Assembly: GCF_030056705.1 (NCBI RefSeq)
Contig: NZ_JASHIC010000001.1
Span: forward strand, 310,001-374,000
Direction of reading: 5' to 3'
DNA from: Flectobacillus longus
GTDB taxonomy: Bacteria; Bacteroidota; Bacteroidia; Cytophagales; Spirosomataceae
Length of the DNA stretch: 64,000 nucleotides
The notes below the pieces were generated by a model. That model saw only the letters and a list, made by a program, of their open reading frames with translations. It did no database searches and had not been told where the DNA came from. Positions 18,807 through 28,391 of the stretch are shown here, piece after piece. The translations under genes were made by a program, and so were the position numbers. Positions within the stretch are counted from its first letter, which is position 1. Each line of letters starts with the position of its first letter.

Positions 18807-20372
18807 TTACTTATAATAAGGAATTGCTGGTTCTAATAATTTTGGATTCGAAACCGTTTCTGCTTGTGGAACAGGCAAATACAGTTGAGAGGCAGAAGAA
18901 ATAGACACTCTCATACTGTTGATGGTTCCATTGCCGTTGTAAGTTCCACGCTCTTGGCTAGCCAACATTTGTTTGGCTTTATCAAAACCTTGACGTTGAA
19001 TATCAAACCAATAATCTCCTTCAAAAGCAAATTCGACACGGCGTTCCTTCAACAATTGATCTTTGGTCAAAGAGGTTACTGGTGACAAACCTGCACGGGT
19101 ATGTACTTTGTTAAAAGCCTCCAAAGCAGAAGCATCTGTTGTGCTTGTACCTGTTCCTATAGTTGCCTCAGCATAAATCAATAAGACATCTGCATAGCGT
19201 AGCAAATAGGTACAAATGTCCGTAGATGTCCCGTTGACATTTTCTCCATTCGAACCTGGTCCTACGATATATTTTAGCGCATTTGAACGAGTTGGTGTTT
19301 TGATTTTAGTCGCATCGTCGGTGCTACTTGTCCAAGTAGTGTCATATTTAAAACCATTCGGGAAGTTTACATTTGTCCAATCTGTACGAGTAAATCCGTG
19401 TTCCATTACTGACCATCTACGTCTTTTATCTCCTGATTCATAAGAATTTAGTACATCTATTGAAGGAATAATAGCCGACCAACCTGCGCCTGTTGTAGGC
19501 TTTAATAATGGCGCTGGACCAACATACGCTTGGATAGGGTTACCAATAGAATATCCCCCTGCTGCCAACCACTGTAAAGCCACCAACGACTCAGGGTTAT
19601 TATTCATTTTTGAGCTAGTGAACATTGCACCATAATCCGACACAAGGCTGTATTTTTGAGAACTCATTACTTCCGTTGCTTTTGCTTTGGCGTTGGCATA
19701 ATCCTTCATATACAAATACACTTTTGACAACATCCCTTTTGCTGCATGTTTGGTCACACGCCCTGCTTGATAAGAAGCATCAGGAAGATATTGTTCGGCA
19801 TATTGCAAGTCTTCTACCACAAAACGTAGCACATCTTTTTGCAAATAACGAGGTACTTTGTAGTCTCCAGAATTGGCTAATGCCACTGGATCAGAAATAA
19901 TAGGCACATCGCCAAATACACGAGCCAAATAGAAATACGCCATTCCACGCATAAAACGAGCTTCGGCTACTCCTTGAGTCAAAAAGCTAGGGTCGGCAAC
20001 TTGAGTTTTTTTCTGTTCGAAAGTTTGAATCAAAACCGTTGCATTACCTGCCACTTTATAAAACGCATACCAAGAACGAGACACCTGTTCGTCGGTTGAT
20101 TGTACCGTAAAATTGGCAAATGAGTTGTATTTGGGGTCACCTGTGTACATATTCCCACTCAATACCTCACCAATCGCATGATAGGCCTTGTCTTGCCATT
20201 CGTACCAAATTGTATTATACAACAAACCTGTTGCTGCATTTACTTGTGCCGCCGTAGTGTAATAGGTGTCCAAAGTTGGCCCATTTTGCGAAGGTCTGTC
20301 CAAAAAGTCTTCTTTACACGAAGACACCAGTCCAGAAGCGGCTAATAATAATGCGATTATATTTTTTTTCAT
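18807..20372 (-). CDS. SusD/RagB-family glycan-binding lipoprotein
   Basis: A 521-residue SusD homologue. The ATG at 20372 gives MKKNIIALLLAASGLVSSC with lipobox Cys19; a TTG four codons upstream is less likely. TPR-type helices of the SusD fold surround the family blocks DYKVPRYLQKDVLRFVVEDLQYAEQYLP, YLLRYADVLLIYAEA and LLKERRVEFAFEGDYWFDIQRQG. It forms the lid of the SusC transporter on the outer membrane and binds manno-oligosaccharides. It follows susC by 103 bp and precedes the IPT lipoprotein by 70 bp, the normal order. Confidence 0.93.
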   Translation of the reverse strand: MKKNIIALLLAASGLVSSCKEDFLDRPSQNGPTLDTYYTTAAQVNAATGLLYNTIWYEWQDKAYHAIGEVLSGNMYTGDPKYNSFANFTVQSTDEQVSRSWYAFYKVAGNATVLIQTFEQKKTQVADPSFLTQGVAEARFMRGMAYFYLARVFGDVPIISDPVALANSGDYKVPRYLQKDVLRFVVEDLQYAEQYLPDASYQAGRVTKHAAKGMLSKVYLYMKDYANAKAKATEVMSSQKYSLVSDYGAMFTSSKMNNNPESLVALQWLAAGGYSIGNPIQAYVGPAPLLKPTTGAGWSAIIPSIDVLNSYESGDKRRRWSVMEHGFTRTDWTNVNFPNGFKYDTTWTSSTDDATKIKTPTRSNALKYIVGPGSNGENVNGTSTDICTYLLRYADVLLIYAEATIGTGTSTTDASALEAFNKVHTRAGLSPVTSLTKDQLLKERRVEFAFEGDYWFDIQRQGFDKAKQMLASQERGTYNGNGTINSMRVSISSASQLYLPVPQAETVSNPKLLEPAIPYYK

Positions 20373-20475
20373 CTGAAAATTCAAAATTAAAATTCAAGGA
20401 TTCTGAGTCTTGAATGATTTTATCAAAGAAAAAGCCACGCTTTTCTATACAAATCATCCAACATTTTAACTCTTA

Positions 20476-23400
20476 CTAGAACTCGAAATTACCTCCTATG
20501 GTGAAAGTACGAGGGTTCGGATAGTGACCATCGTCTACGTTCATATAGCGAATATTGTTATTGAACGAACCAAGTTCTGGGTCATAGCCTGTGTACTTGG
20601 TAAAAGTGTACAAGTTTTGCATGGACACATACAAGCGAGCATTAGTCAACTTCGCTTTTTTGATTAGGTCTTTTGGAAGATTATAGCCAAACGAAACATT
20701 TTGGATACGTAAGAAAGAACCATCCTCCACAAAACGGTCAGACACACGGAAGTTGTTGTTATGCCATTGGTTGTAACGAGGTAAAGTAGCATTGGTATTG
20801 GTAGAAGTGTATCTATCTAAAACCGTAGACAACTGGTTCCAGTAGGGATTCGTCATACCCTCCGTCAAACGACGAGTGTAATTCAAAATCTGTCCGCCTT
20901 GGCTACCATTTAAGAAAATCGAGAAATCAAATCCTTTGTAATTAAAGGTGTTTGTGATACCGTAAGTAAAATCAGGATTAGGATTTCCGATAATCGTTAC
21001 GTCTTTTGAGTCAATTACACCATCGCCATTCAAATCTTTGTAGCGTACATCACCCAACCACGTGCCTGTTGGTTTTACGTCCAAACCTTGTTTTGCACCA
21101 TCTTTATTTAAGTCTTCCATTGTACGGAACAATCCATCTGTAACATAACCATAGAAAGTTCCTACTGGATGTCCAACCATTGTATTCGTTACCAAAACTG
21201 CATCTCCATATTCTTTGTATCCACGAATTGAGGCTGAAGCGTCATTCAATTCATTCAGGATGTTGTTGTAGTGAGAGAATACGAAGTTAGTTTTCCAAGA
21301 AAAACCATTTTTCTGAATATTGTAAGTCGTCACGCCAATATCAATCCCTGTGTTAGTCATTTTACCAGCATTCGTCCAAGGCGAGTTAATATCATTCCAA
21401 GCCGTTCCTAAACCCGAAGAAACAGGCAATTGTGTTTGTAACAACATATTGGTTGATACTTTTTTGTAAACATCCAATGTCACATCAACACGTTTATTCA
21501 ACATCGAAAGGTCTACTCCACCGTTATAAGTCACCACTGACTCCCAAGCCAAGTTTGGATTTCCTACGTTTTGTGGAATCCCCCCTGCACCATAAGGTGC
21601 CGTTGAAAACAAGCGGATATTGGTTGTATAAAGGTTGTTTCCTCCTACACCCGAATTACCTACTGCACCAACTCCAGCTCTTAGTTTGAGATAGCTAATC
21701 AAATCCCATTTTTTAGCAAATGTCTCTTCCGAAACTGTCCAACCAACCGATGCTGCTGGGAAATACCCGTAACGTTTGTTTGGTCCAAAACTAGCTGAAC
21801 CATCGCGACGAAGTGAAGCACTAATAGAGTAACGATTGTTGTAAGTATAGTTGACACGACCAAAATACGATTCCATTGCCCAAGGATATTTGCCACCACT
21901 AATCGACTGAGTAGTACCACCTTCCCCAGCATTTAAGGATTGTAAATTTAAAGTCAAGTTTTGGCGAGAAGCTGTTACTTGATCATAGTTAGATTCAGAA
22001 ACCTCATGACCTACGACTGCATTTACCCAATGTTTTCCAAAACCTTTATTAAAAGTCAAATAGTTTTTCAAAGACCAATACAAACTTGTACCACGGTCTT
22101 CTATCAATTTACTTGGCGAAAGAATAATCAAACCTGTGTTGTCATTGCGCACATAAGGTTGAAAAGCCGAGTTTTGACTCATGGTAAAGTCATAGTTCAA
22201 TTCGTTACGTAAATTGAGGTAATTTGTAAAATTCAATTCTGCAAAAATATTTCCAAAAGCTTTAGTTTGAATAGCTGTTACATTACGCATTTCGGCCAAA
22301 GCTACAGGGTTGTTGGGATTCCCGAAAGTTGAACCGCCAATCGATACTACTGATGCATACTGTCCATCAAACCCACGTACTGGCGAAGCAGGGCTATTAT
22401 AAAGACCTACACTAATCACCGCATCAGAACCATCGGTTAATGTTATACGTTGATTCGAACGGGATAAATTCACGCTAACACCCGCCTTCAACCAGCTCTT
22501 TACTTGTTGATCGATACTGGCACGTAAAGCAAAACGCTCGAATTTAGAACCGATAACCGTACCTGTTTGCTCAAAATTATTTAAAGAGAAATAATACGTT
22601 GTCTTGTCTGAACCACCCGAAAACGCTAATTGGTGATTACGAATATATCCTTTTTGGAAAATTGCATCTTGCCAGTCGGTACCACGACCTAATACTTTTG
22701 GGTTTTTGAATTCGCCCAGAGTATCCAAATTGCCAGCACCACTATTACGAATTTCAGGAACTAAAGAGTTGAAATAATTGGCATATTGTTGTAAATCCAT
22801 CAATTTCAAACGTCTTGGCACTTCTTGCATTCCGTAATATACATCGTAAGAAATTTTACCCTCACCACTTTTTCCTTTTTTCGTAGTAATCAAAACCACA
22901 CCATTCGCAGCCAAAGCACCATAAATCGCCTGTGCAGAAGCATCTTTCAAAATATCAATTGATACAATATCATTCGAGTTAAGCGCAGCCAATGGACTTT
23001 GCACCGACTGACCAGCCATACCGCCCAATTGGTCTTGAGACACGCTACTTCTTCCACTCAAAATTGGCACACCATCAATCACATATAGCGGTTCGTTACC
23101 ATTTACACTTGTAATACCACGCACACGCACCGACACACCACCACCTGGCTGTCCACCATTACTTGTTACCGTTACACCCGCTACTTTTCCTTGCAAGGCT
23201 TGGTCTACCCCAGGAACGGGCAAGTTCTTGATGTCTTTTTCACCAATCGAAGCAATAGAAGAAGTTACTTCATTTTTCTTGGCAGTACCATAACCAATCA
23301 CCACGACTTCTTGTAGATTTTTGTTGTCGGCAATCAAGGAGATATTGATAGTAGAACGACCATTGATTGCGACCTCAGTAGGTTTGTATCCAACAGACGA

Positions 23401-23625
23401 AAACACTAAGGTTTTACCAGAAGAAGCCACTTTGATCGCATACTCACCCTTGACATTGGTGGCAGTTCCACTCTGGACATCTTTGACCCTTACAGTTACA
23501 CCGGGCAATGCCTCACCAGACTCATCGGTTACCTTACCCGAAACTGTTCGTTGTTCCTGCGCCAAAGTAGACCAAATGCTACTCAAGAACAGAAAACAAA
23601 AGAATAGTAGTTTTTTCATGTTCAT
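20476..23625 (-). CDS. SusC/RagA-family TonB-dependent outer-membrane transporter
   Basis: A 1049-residue transporter: signal peptide (1-22), carboxypeptidase-like regulatory domain (about 25-105, RTVSGKVTDESGEALPGVTVRVK), a linker with NLQEVVVIGYGTAKK, plug domain (about 115-230, containing PLYVIDGVP and DILKDASAQAIYG) and a C-terminal 22-strand barrel ending in GGNFEF with a terminal Phe. It would import mannan oligosaccharides into the periplasm with energy from TonB. It is the first gene of the locus, transcribed away from the AraC regulator. ATGs at 23625 and 23619 are both possible starts. Confidence 0.94.
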   Translation of the reverse strand: MNMKKLLFFCFLFLSSIWSTLAQEQRTVSGKVTDESGEALPGVTVRVKDVQSGTATNVKGEYAIKVASSGKTLVFSSVGYKPTEVAINGRSTINISLIADNKNLQEVVVIGYGTAKKNEVTSSIASIGEKDIKNLPVPGVDQALQGKVAGVTVTSNGGQPGGGVSVRVRGITSVNGNEPLYVIDGVPILSGRSSVSQDQLGGMAGQSVQSPLAALNSNDIVSIDILKDASAQAIYGALAANGVVLITTKKGKSGEGKISYDVYYGMQEVPRRLKLMDLQQYANYFNSLVPEIRNSGAGNLDTLGEFKNPKVLGRGTDWQDAIFQKGYIRNHQLAFSGGSDKTTYYFSLNNFEQTGTVIGSKFERFALRASIDQQVKSWLKAGVSVNLSRSNQRITLTDGSDAVISVGLYNSPASPVRGFDGQYASVVSIGGSTFGNPNNPVALAEMRNVTAIQTKAFGNIFAELNFTNYLNLRNELNYDFTMSQNSAFQPYVRNDNTGLIILSPSKLIEDRGTSLYWSLKNYLTFNKGFGKHWVNAVVGHEVSESNYDQVTASRQNLTLNLQSLNAGEGGTTQSISGGKYPWAMESYFGRVNYTYNNRYSISASLRRDGSASFGPNKRYGYFPAASVGWTVSEETFAKKWDLISYLKLRAGVGAVGNSGVGGNNLYTTNIRLFSTAPYGAGGIPQNVGNPNLAWESVVTYNGGVDLSMLNKRVDVTLDVYKKVSTNMLLQTQLPVSSGLGTAWNDINSPWTNAGKMTNTGIDIGVTTYNIQKNGFSWKTNFVFSHYNNILNELNDASASIRGYKEYGDAVLVTNTMVGHPVGTFYGYVTDGLFRTMEDLNKDGAKQGLDVKPTGTWLGDVRYKDLNGDGVIDSKDVTIIGNPNPDFTYGITNTFNYKGFDFSIFLNGSQGGQILNYTRRLTEGMTNPYWNQLSTVLDRYTSTNTNATLPRYNQWHNNNFRVSDRFVEDGSFLRIQNVSFGYNLPKDLIKKAKLTNARLYVSMQNLYTFTKYTGYDPELGSFNNNIRYMNVDDGHYPNPRTFTIGGNFEF

Positions 23626-23662
23626 TATTATCTGAGAATAAATTATTGATATTTTAACATGA

Positions 23663-23670
23663 CAAAATTA
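23663..23670 (-). promoter_or_regulatory. Possible -7 element of the susC promoter
   Basis: Read on the minus strand, TAATTTTG matches the Bacteroidota -7 consensus TAnnTTTG, about 38 bp before the susC start. No clear TTTG -33 element is seen, as might be expected for a promoter that needs an activator such as the adjacent AraC-type protein. Confidence 0.35.
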
Positions 23671-23917
23671 TATACCTCTACTACGAATTATATAGTACTA
23701 TTTTATCCAATCATAACATTATAACTACTCTTTCAGAAATCACAATAGACTTATTCTAACATAAACTTAAAAAAAACAGGACTATCAACGAAAAAACACA
23801 AATTATTATCTATTTTTGACAAGATTATTTAGCAATAAAGCTAGCCATTTATCAATACTTTTTTATCTATTACAGATACTATTATTATCCAAATAATCTT
23901 TCTTTTTCCTTAAAATT

Positions 23918-24790
23918 ATGACTAATATTATCCGAGAAATTACTCCATTGACACAAAGTGATTGCTTTACCTTTTTCTCAAGGGTAAAAAAAGAGTTTAA
24001 CTTTCCCCTACATACGCATGAGGAGTTTGAGATAAACTTTATCATGAATGCCAAAAATGCCAAACGCATTATTGGTGACCATTCCGACAATATTGAAGAT
24101 TTAGAATTGGTATTGGTTGGGAGTAATCTCCCACACGCGTGGTTTACACATCAGTGCGAAAGTGAAGATATTCATGAAGTGACTATCCAATTTCATCGAG
24201 ATTTATTTGATGAAAAATTCTTGAAAAGAAATCAGTTAAGTTTTATCAGAACGCTTTTAGAACGTTCTTCAAAAGGTATCTTGTTTTCGCTCGAAACGGC
24301 TCAAGCTTTAAAACATCGCTTTTTGAATTTACACCAAAAAAGTGGCTTCGATTCTGTTCTCGAACTGATGTCAATTTTACATGATTTGTCGATTTCGAGA
24401 AACATGCGAACGCTCTCAAATACCTCATTTTCGAACGAATCTTTGTCATACAACAGTCGTCGTATCGAAAAAGCGTTTGAGTATATGCAGTCAAATTATG
24501 ACAAAAATATTACACTCGAAGAAATGGCAAAATTGGTCGGAATGACAGAAGTATCTTTTAGTAGATTTATCAAAAAACGTACTGGAAAAACTTTTGTAGA
24601 TAGTCTCAACGAAATCAGAATTGGGCACGCCTCTCGTTTGCTGATTGATACAACGCATACCATTGCTGAAATATCCTACCAAACTGGTTTCAATAATCTG
24701 TCTTATTTCAATCGTGTTTTTAAGGCTCGGAATAGCTGCACTCCCAAAGAGTTTAGGGAAGATTTCTCTGGGACAAGAACCTTTATTTGA
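23918..24790 (+). CDS. AraC-family transcriptional regulator
   Basis: A 290-residue regulator. The N-terminal cupin-like sensing domain (about 10-150) starts FPLHTHEEFEINFIMNAKN, and a double-HTH AraC domain fills about 185-288 (RIEKAFEYMQSNYDKNITLEEMAKLVGM; FSRFIKKRTGKTFVDSLNEIRIGHASRLL; TIAEISYQTGFNNLSYFNRVFK). It is divergent from susC with a 292-bp shared upstream region. It is therefore the likely regulator of the mannan locus, perhaps sensing a manno-oligosaccharide. The effector is not deducible. Confidence 0.9.
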   Translation: MTNIIREITPLTQSDCFTFFSRVKKEFNFPLHTHEEFEINFIMNAKNAKRIIGDHSDNIEDLELVLVGSNLPHAWFTHQCESEDIHEVTIQFHRDLFDEKFLKRNQLSFIRTLLERSSKGILFSLETAQALKHRFLNLHQKSGFDSVLELMSILHDLSISRNMRTLSNTSFSNESLSYNSRRIEKAFEYMQSNYDKNITLEEMAKLVGMTEVSFSRFIKKRTGKTFVDSLNEIRIGHASRLLIDTTHTIAEISYQTGFNNLSYFNRVFKARNSCTPKEFREDFSGTRTFI

Positions 24791-24910
24791 TTGCGGATGG
24801 GAATTGCTATTTATAAGACTTATCTAGTTCAAGACTTTGTCTTGGACTAGACAAGAAGGTAATCTTTATTCCGAAATAGTCAATTCAAAATCTAAAATTA
24901 TAGTGCATCA

Positions 24911-26341
24911 TTAAGGCTTGATTTGGTACTCTAGTATGCTCAAAGGAGAAGACATTCCAGCTTTGGTAGGAGGAGCTTGCTGCATTAAGGATATAATTCC
25001 AGTTTGTTGGAAACAAGAAACATCTGGCTTTGGTTCGAGAATACTCGGATGCTGAGTATCTATGCCAATAATTTTCCACTTCTTCCATTGACTCTCACTC
25101 GTAGATTTCAGAATCACCAATTCTCCTTTTTCAAAATAGATAGGATGCGTTGTTTTCTCGCTAGCTGATTGTCGATAGTAAAGAAGATACAAATGGTCAT
25201 TGGCATCAAACAAAATTTGCGGGCGTGTGCCAGCCTGAGCAATGATAAGTTTTTCGTACCATTTGCCATTGGTATCTCGCCATAAATGATAATATCCGCT
25301 GGCTTTTCTATCCCAAAACGCTCCTTCTTTAAAAGGCTTATTCGGTAATTTGCTCCAATACACTACATGAATTCGTCCCTTTGAGTCTACTGCCTGCGCC
25401 TGCTGATTCATCAAAGACTGTTTACGATTAATGGTTCGAATAATCGAGTGTTTGGATTCTAGATTCATCAATAGACTTGAGTCTTGATGAGCAATTATTT
25501 CACCACGATTATTTTTCCACGATTTTCCTTGGTCTTTACTGAATGCATATATCCAATCATGGTTTGCTCCATCTGCTTTTTCTCGCCAAGTAAATGTAGT
25601 GTAAAGCACTCCATTTTTGTCGTAATCCCAACCATTATAGTAGGCATTTCGAGAACGACTATTATCTATATCATCTTCAAAATAGCCTTCTGGACTATCA
25701 ATTGCATGACGTTCTTGCCATTGGGTTTGTTTTGCGTTATAGGTTGCCATCCAAGTTTGCCCATCGCCGCTTTTGCCTTTTCTGTAAAAAAGCTGCAGAT
25801 TTCCGTCGGGCATAGACACAAAACTTGGATAACTTACCTCCTCTATTTCTTCATCCAATTGATGCGCAAGCGGTAAAAACTGGCTTTGTTTCCAAGATGT
25901 TTTTTCAGGAAAATCTAATAAATGCTTTTTCGAACGGATATAGTTAAGCGTGTTATTATGATGGTCGAAAGCAATATGAAGCGTACCATCTTTCTGACAA
26001 AAACCCAATGAAATGGTATTATGAGCATCGTCTTTACTCAGGATGTATGGAAAACTAAGAATACCTGTTTTGTTAGTGCGAAGGTTTCTCCTAAAAATAC
26101 AAAGCTGGCGATTAGCATTATAAAATCCTCCATATTGAAAGCTTTTATAAGTTGCCAAAGCTTCTTTCTGAAAAGCTTGACCATTGATATTCATTCCATA
26201 ATCACCTTGAACAGTCAAAGCTTTAGCGTCTAGTAAAATGGAACGTATAGGTGCGAGCTTTGGCTGACCCATGCTTATTCCGAAAAAATTCAGAAAGAAT
26301 AAAAGAAAAATACCTTTGATAAAATATTGGCGGTTAATCAT
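24911..26341 (-). CDS. Secreted BNR-4 repeat protein
   Basis: A 476-residue exported protein (signal peptide about 1-25). It shows beta-propeller blades with Asp-box-like motifs (GMNINGQAFQKEA; SFVSMPDGNLQLFYRKGKSGDG; YAFSKDQGKSWKNNRGEII) and DNSRSRNAYYNGWDYDKNG, resembling the BNR-4 group that includes polysaccharide lyases and uncharacterised secreted sugar-locus proteins. It lies next to the AraC gene in the mannan region, so a role in processing or binding a plant or algal polysaccharide is plausible. Whether it is an enzyme is unresolved. Confidence 0.72.
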   Translation of the reverse strand: MINRQYFIKGIFLLFFLNFFGISMGQPKLAPIRSILLDAKALTVQGDYGMNINGQAFQKEALATYKSFQYGGFYNANRQLCIFRRNLRTNKTGILSFPYILSKDDAHNTISLGFCQKDGTLHIAFDHHNNTLNYIRSKKHLLDFPEKTSWKQSQFLPLAHQLDEEIEEVSYPSFVSMPDGNLQLFYRKGKSGDGQTWMATYNAKQTQWQERHAIDSPEGYFEDDIDNSRSRNAYYNGWDYDKNGVLYTTFTWREKADGANHDWIYAFSKDQGKSWKNNRGEIIAHQDSSLLMNLESKHSIIRTINRKQSLMNQQAQAVDSKGRIHVVYWSKLPNKPFKEGAFWDRKASGYYHLWRDTNGKWYEKLIIAQAGTRPQILFDANDHLYLLYYRQSASEKTTHPIYFEKGELVILKSTSESQWKKWKIIGIDTQHPSILEPKPDVSCFQQTGIISLMQQAPPTKAGMSSPLSILEYQIKP

Positions 26342-26534
26342 CGGAATGTAAGGCTTAAGATGTACTCACAAAATAGGTATTTTTAGGGGAAAAATAATAT
26401 AAGTAAAAAGAAATACGCTTAAAATATATTGACTATTCATGAGCCAATCCTGATTGAGTGATTGTTTTTGAGATGAATTTCATTTGTAAATACGCAATGC
26501 TTTACGTCTAAAATCATTTTGGAATATGGTATCA

Positions 26535-26571
26535 AAAAAGGCGTTCGAAATTGGTTTTCGAACGCCTTTTT
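26535..26571. terminator. Rho-independent terminator
   Basis: AAAAAGGCGTTCGAAA and TTTCGAACGCCTTTTT form a stem of about 16 bp with a short loop, just after the stop of the Gly-rich protein gene. Confidence 0.85.
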
Positions 26572-26597
26572 GTATTAAAATTCTGTTATCCTCTCAA

Positions 26598-27152
26598 CTA
26601 AAAAGATCCACCACCTCTTGAGAATCCACCACCTCCTGGAGGTCCATCAAATCCTCCTCCACGGCTTTGTTGATTTTGTTGAGAAGATTTACGCATATCT
26701 TCACGACGTTTTAGATATTTCTCATACTGCGCTGCCGTTAACACTTCACTCATTTCATGGTCTTTATCCTTCATAAGTTTTTCCATAATTTCTCTATTTT
26801 TCTGCATATCCTTTTCCGACGGACGACCATCTTCAGAAGATTTTTTTGCACGAGAACGCATTTGTTTTTGCATAAAATCCGTTTGTGCCAACGCATATTT
26901 CGTCGAAATATCTGTTACTCGGTCGATTTGATCAGGATTGAGCTTGAGCTTTTTTTTCATCCATTTTACCTCCTGTTCAACCATTTTTTCTGGGTCTGGT
27001 GGCTCAGGTGTTCGTCCCTCAAAATCAGGACGCATACCACCGCCTCCACCGCCTTGAGGAGGTCCTCCGCCAAATTGGGCTGAGGTTGTCAATGAAAAAC
27101 ATAAAGCAGCAATAAAAGCAAAAGCACCAAGTGTTTTCTTCATCATTTTCAT
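26598..27152 (-). CDS. Exported Gly/Pro-rich helical protein (Spy/CpxP-like or DUF4890-like)
   Basis: A 184-residue exported protein: signal peptide (1-25), a Gly/Pro-rich stretch (26-42), a charged helical middle (about 55-150, KWMKKKLKLNPDQIDRVTDISTKYALAQ and EVLTAAQYEKYLKRREDMRK), and a C-terminal Gly/Pro repeat region. The LNPDQ...LTAAQYEKYLKRR arrangement resembles Bacteroidota Spy/CpxP-like periplasmic proteins, which may buffer envelope stress. No partner gene is adjacent, and the assignment rests on pattern only. Confidence 0.65.
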   Translation of the reverse strand: MKMMKKTLGAFAFIAALCFSLTTSAQFGGGPPQGGGGGGMRPDFEGRTPEPPDPEKMVEQEVKWMKKKLKLNPDQIDRVTDISTKYALAQTDFMQKQMRSRAKKSSEDGRPSEKDMQKNREIMEKLMKDKDHEMSEVLTAAQYEKYLKRREDMRKSSQQNQQSRGGGFDGPPGGGGFSRGGGSF

Positions 27153-27337
27153 GGTTATTGATTGTTAGCCCACCGAGTTTTGGAGTTTATCAACCTCGAA
27201 TTGCACGCTTTGTCAAGGTTTGTTTTCGAAACTCAGTAGATTGTTTTTATGCTAAATCAACGCCACACTTGGCACACTATGATGATGTTTGATACACTTG
27301 GTACTTTTTTGTATAAAAGCCTTAATAATCTGTCTAT

Positions 27338-28309
27338 CTATTGGCTCCACTCCGTTGGAGTGCGATCCCAACGATGTCCTTTCAGTTCTTGTAAAAGTTG
27401 TTCCGAAAGTCCTTTCCCATCGCTACAGCCCATATTGGACTCCACGTTACGGATTTTTCTCATACCCGGAATCGTCGTAGAAATATCTGGATTACTCAAA
27501 ATAAATCGGATTGCCATTTCGGCCATACTCATCCCCGCAGGAATCAATGGACGCAAAGCATCGGCATGGTCTACACTTGAATTGAGGTTTTCAGGAACAA
27601 AATAAGTAGAACGCCAGTCATCTGCTGGGAAAACGGTTTCTTTCGTCAAATTGCCTGTCAATGTTCCTTCGTCAAATGGTACACGCGCAATCACAGCAAT
27701 GTTTTTTTCACGACACAATGGTAACAAAGCATCTTCTGGATTTTGATCAAAAATATTGTAAATCACCTGAACGGCATCAATCAAATCTGTTCTCAAGGTC
27801 TCCAAACAATTGTTTGGCTCCCAACGATTGACACTCAAGCCCCAAGACAATACTTTCCCTTCTTTAGTCAATTTGGTTATTGCCTCCTTCCATTCGTCGT
27901 GCTGTGCCCAAGCGTCTTCCCACACGTGAAATTGCTGTAGATCGATAGCCTCAACACCAAGATTTTTCAAACTCTTTTCGGTGTATTCAACGATATAGTC
28001 AGCAGGAAAAACGTCAGCGATATTGAAATGCGCTTTTGAGGGCCAAATTCTATTTTTTGGTGGGATTTTAGTAGCTACGTATAACTTTTTCTCAGCATGT
28101 CTTTTAAGTGTTTTATTCAAAATCTCTTCACTCAGACCATCGCCATAAGCCCATGCCGTATCAAAAAAGTTACAGCCCATTTCAATAGACTTATCCAAAG
28201 CATTATTTACTTCTTGTTCTTCCGAACCTGTCCAGCCGGCCATGCCCCACATACCGTAGCCTACCTCGCTCACTTGCCAGCCTGTACGACCAAATTTTCT
28301 GTATTCCAT
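27338..28309 (-). CDS. Aldo/keto reductase
   Basis: A 323-residue (beta/alpha)8 NAD(P)H-dependent oxidoreductase. The ATG at 28309 (MEYRKFGRTGWQVSEVGYG) is the standard AKR start; an upstream in-frame start adds nine unrelated residues. The catalytic tetrad is visible: Asp and Tyr in FFDTAWAYGDGLSEE, Lys in YVATKIPP, His in QQFHVWEDAW. The late IPGMRKIRNVESNMG binds the cofactor phosphate. It follows the LacI-type gene by about 80 bp on the same strand, so the two may form an operon and the substrate may be a sugar. The substrate is not known. Confidence 0.88.
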   Translation of the reverse strand: MEYRKFGRTGWQVSEVGYGMWGMAGWTGSEEQEVNNALDKSIEMGCNFFDTAWAYGDGLSEEILNKTLKRHAEKKLYVATKIPPKNRIWPSKAHFNIADVFPADYIVEYTEKSLKNLGVEAIDLQQFHVWEDAWAQHDEWKEAITKLTKEGKVLSWGLSVNRWEPNNCLETLRTDLIDAVQVIYNIFDQNPEDALLPLCREKNIAVIARVPFDEGTLTGNLTKETVFPADDWRSTYFVPENLNSSVDHADALRPLIPAGMSMAEMAIRFILSNPDISTTIPGMRKIRNVESNMGCSDGKGLSEQLLQELKGHRWDRTPTEWSQ

Positions 28310-28391
28310 ATTCAAAGCGTTTTGATTGTATATCAATACCTCAAATTTCTTGGATTTTTTACAGAGTTTATTAGAAAGTAGAAAGGTTTAT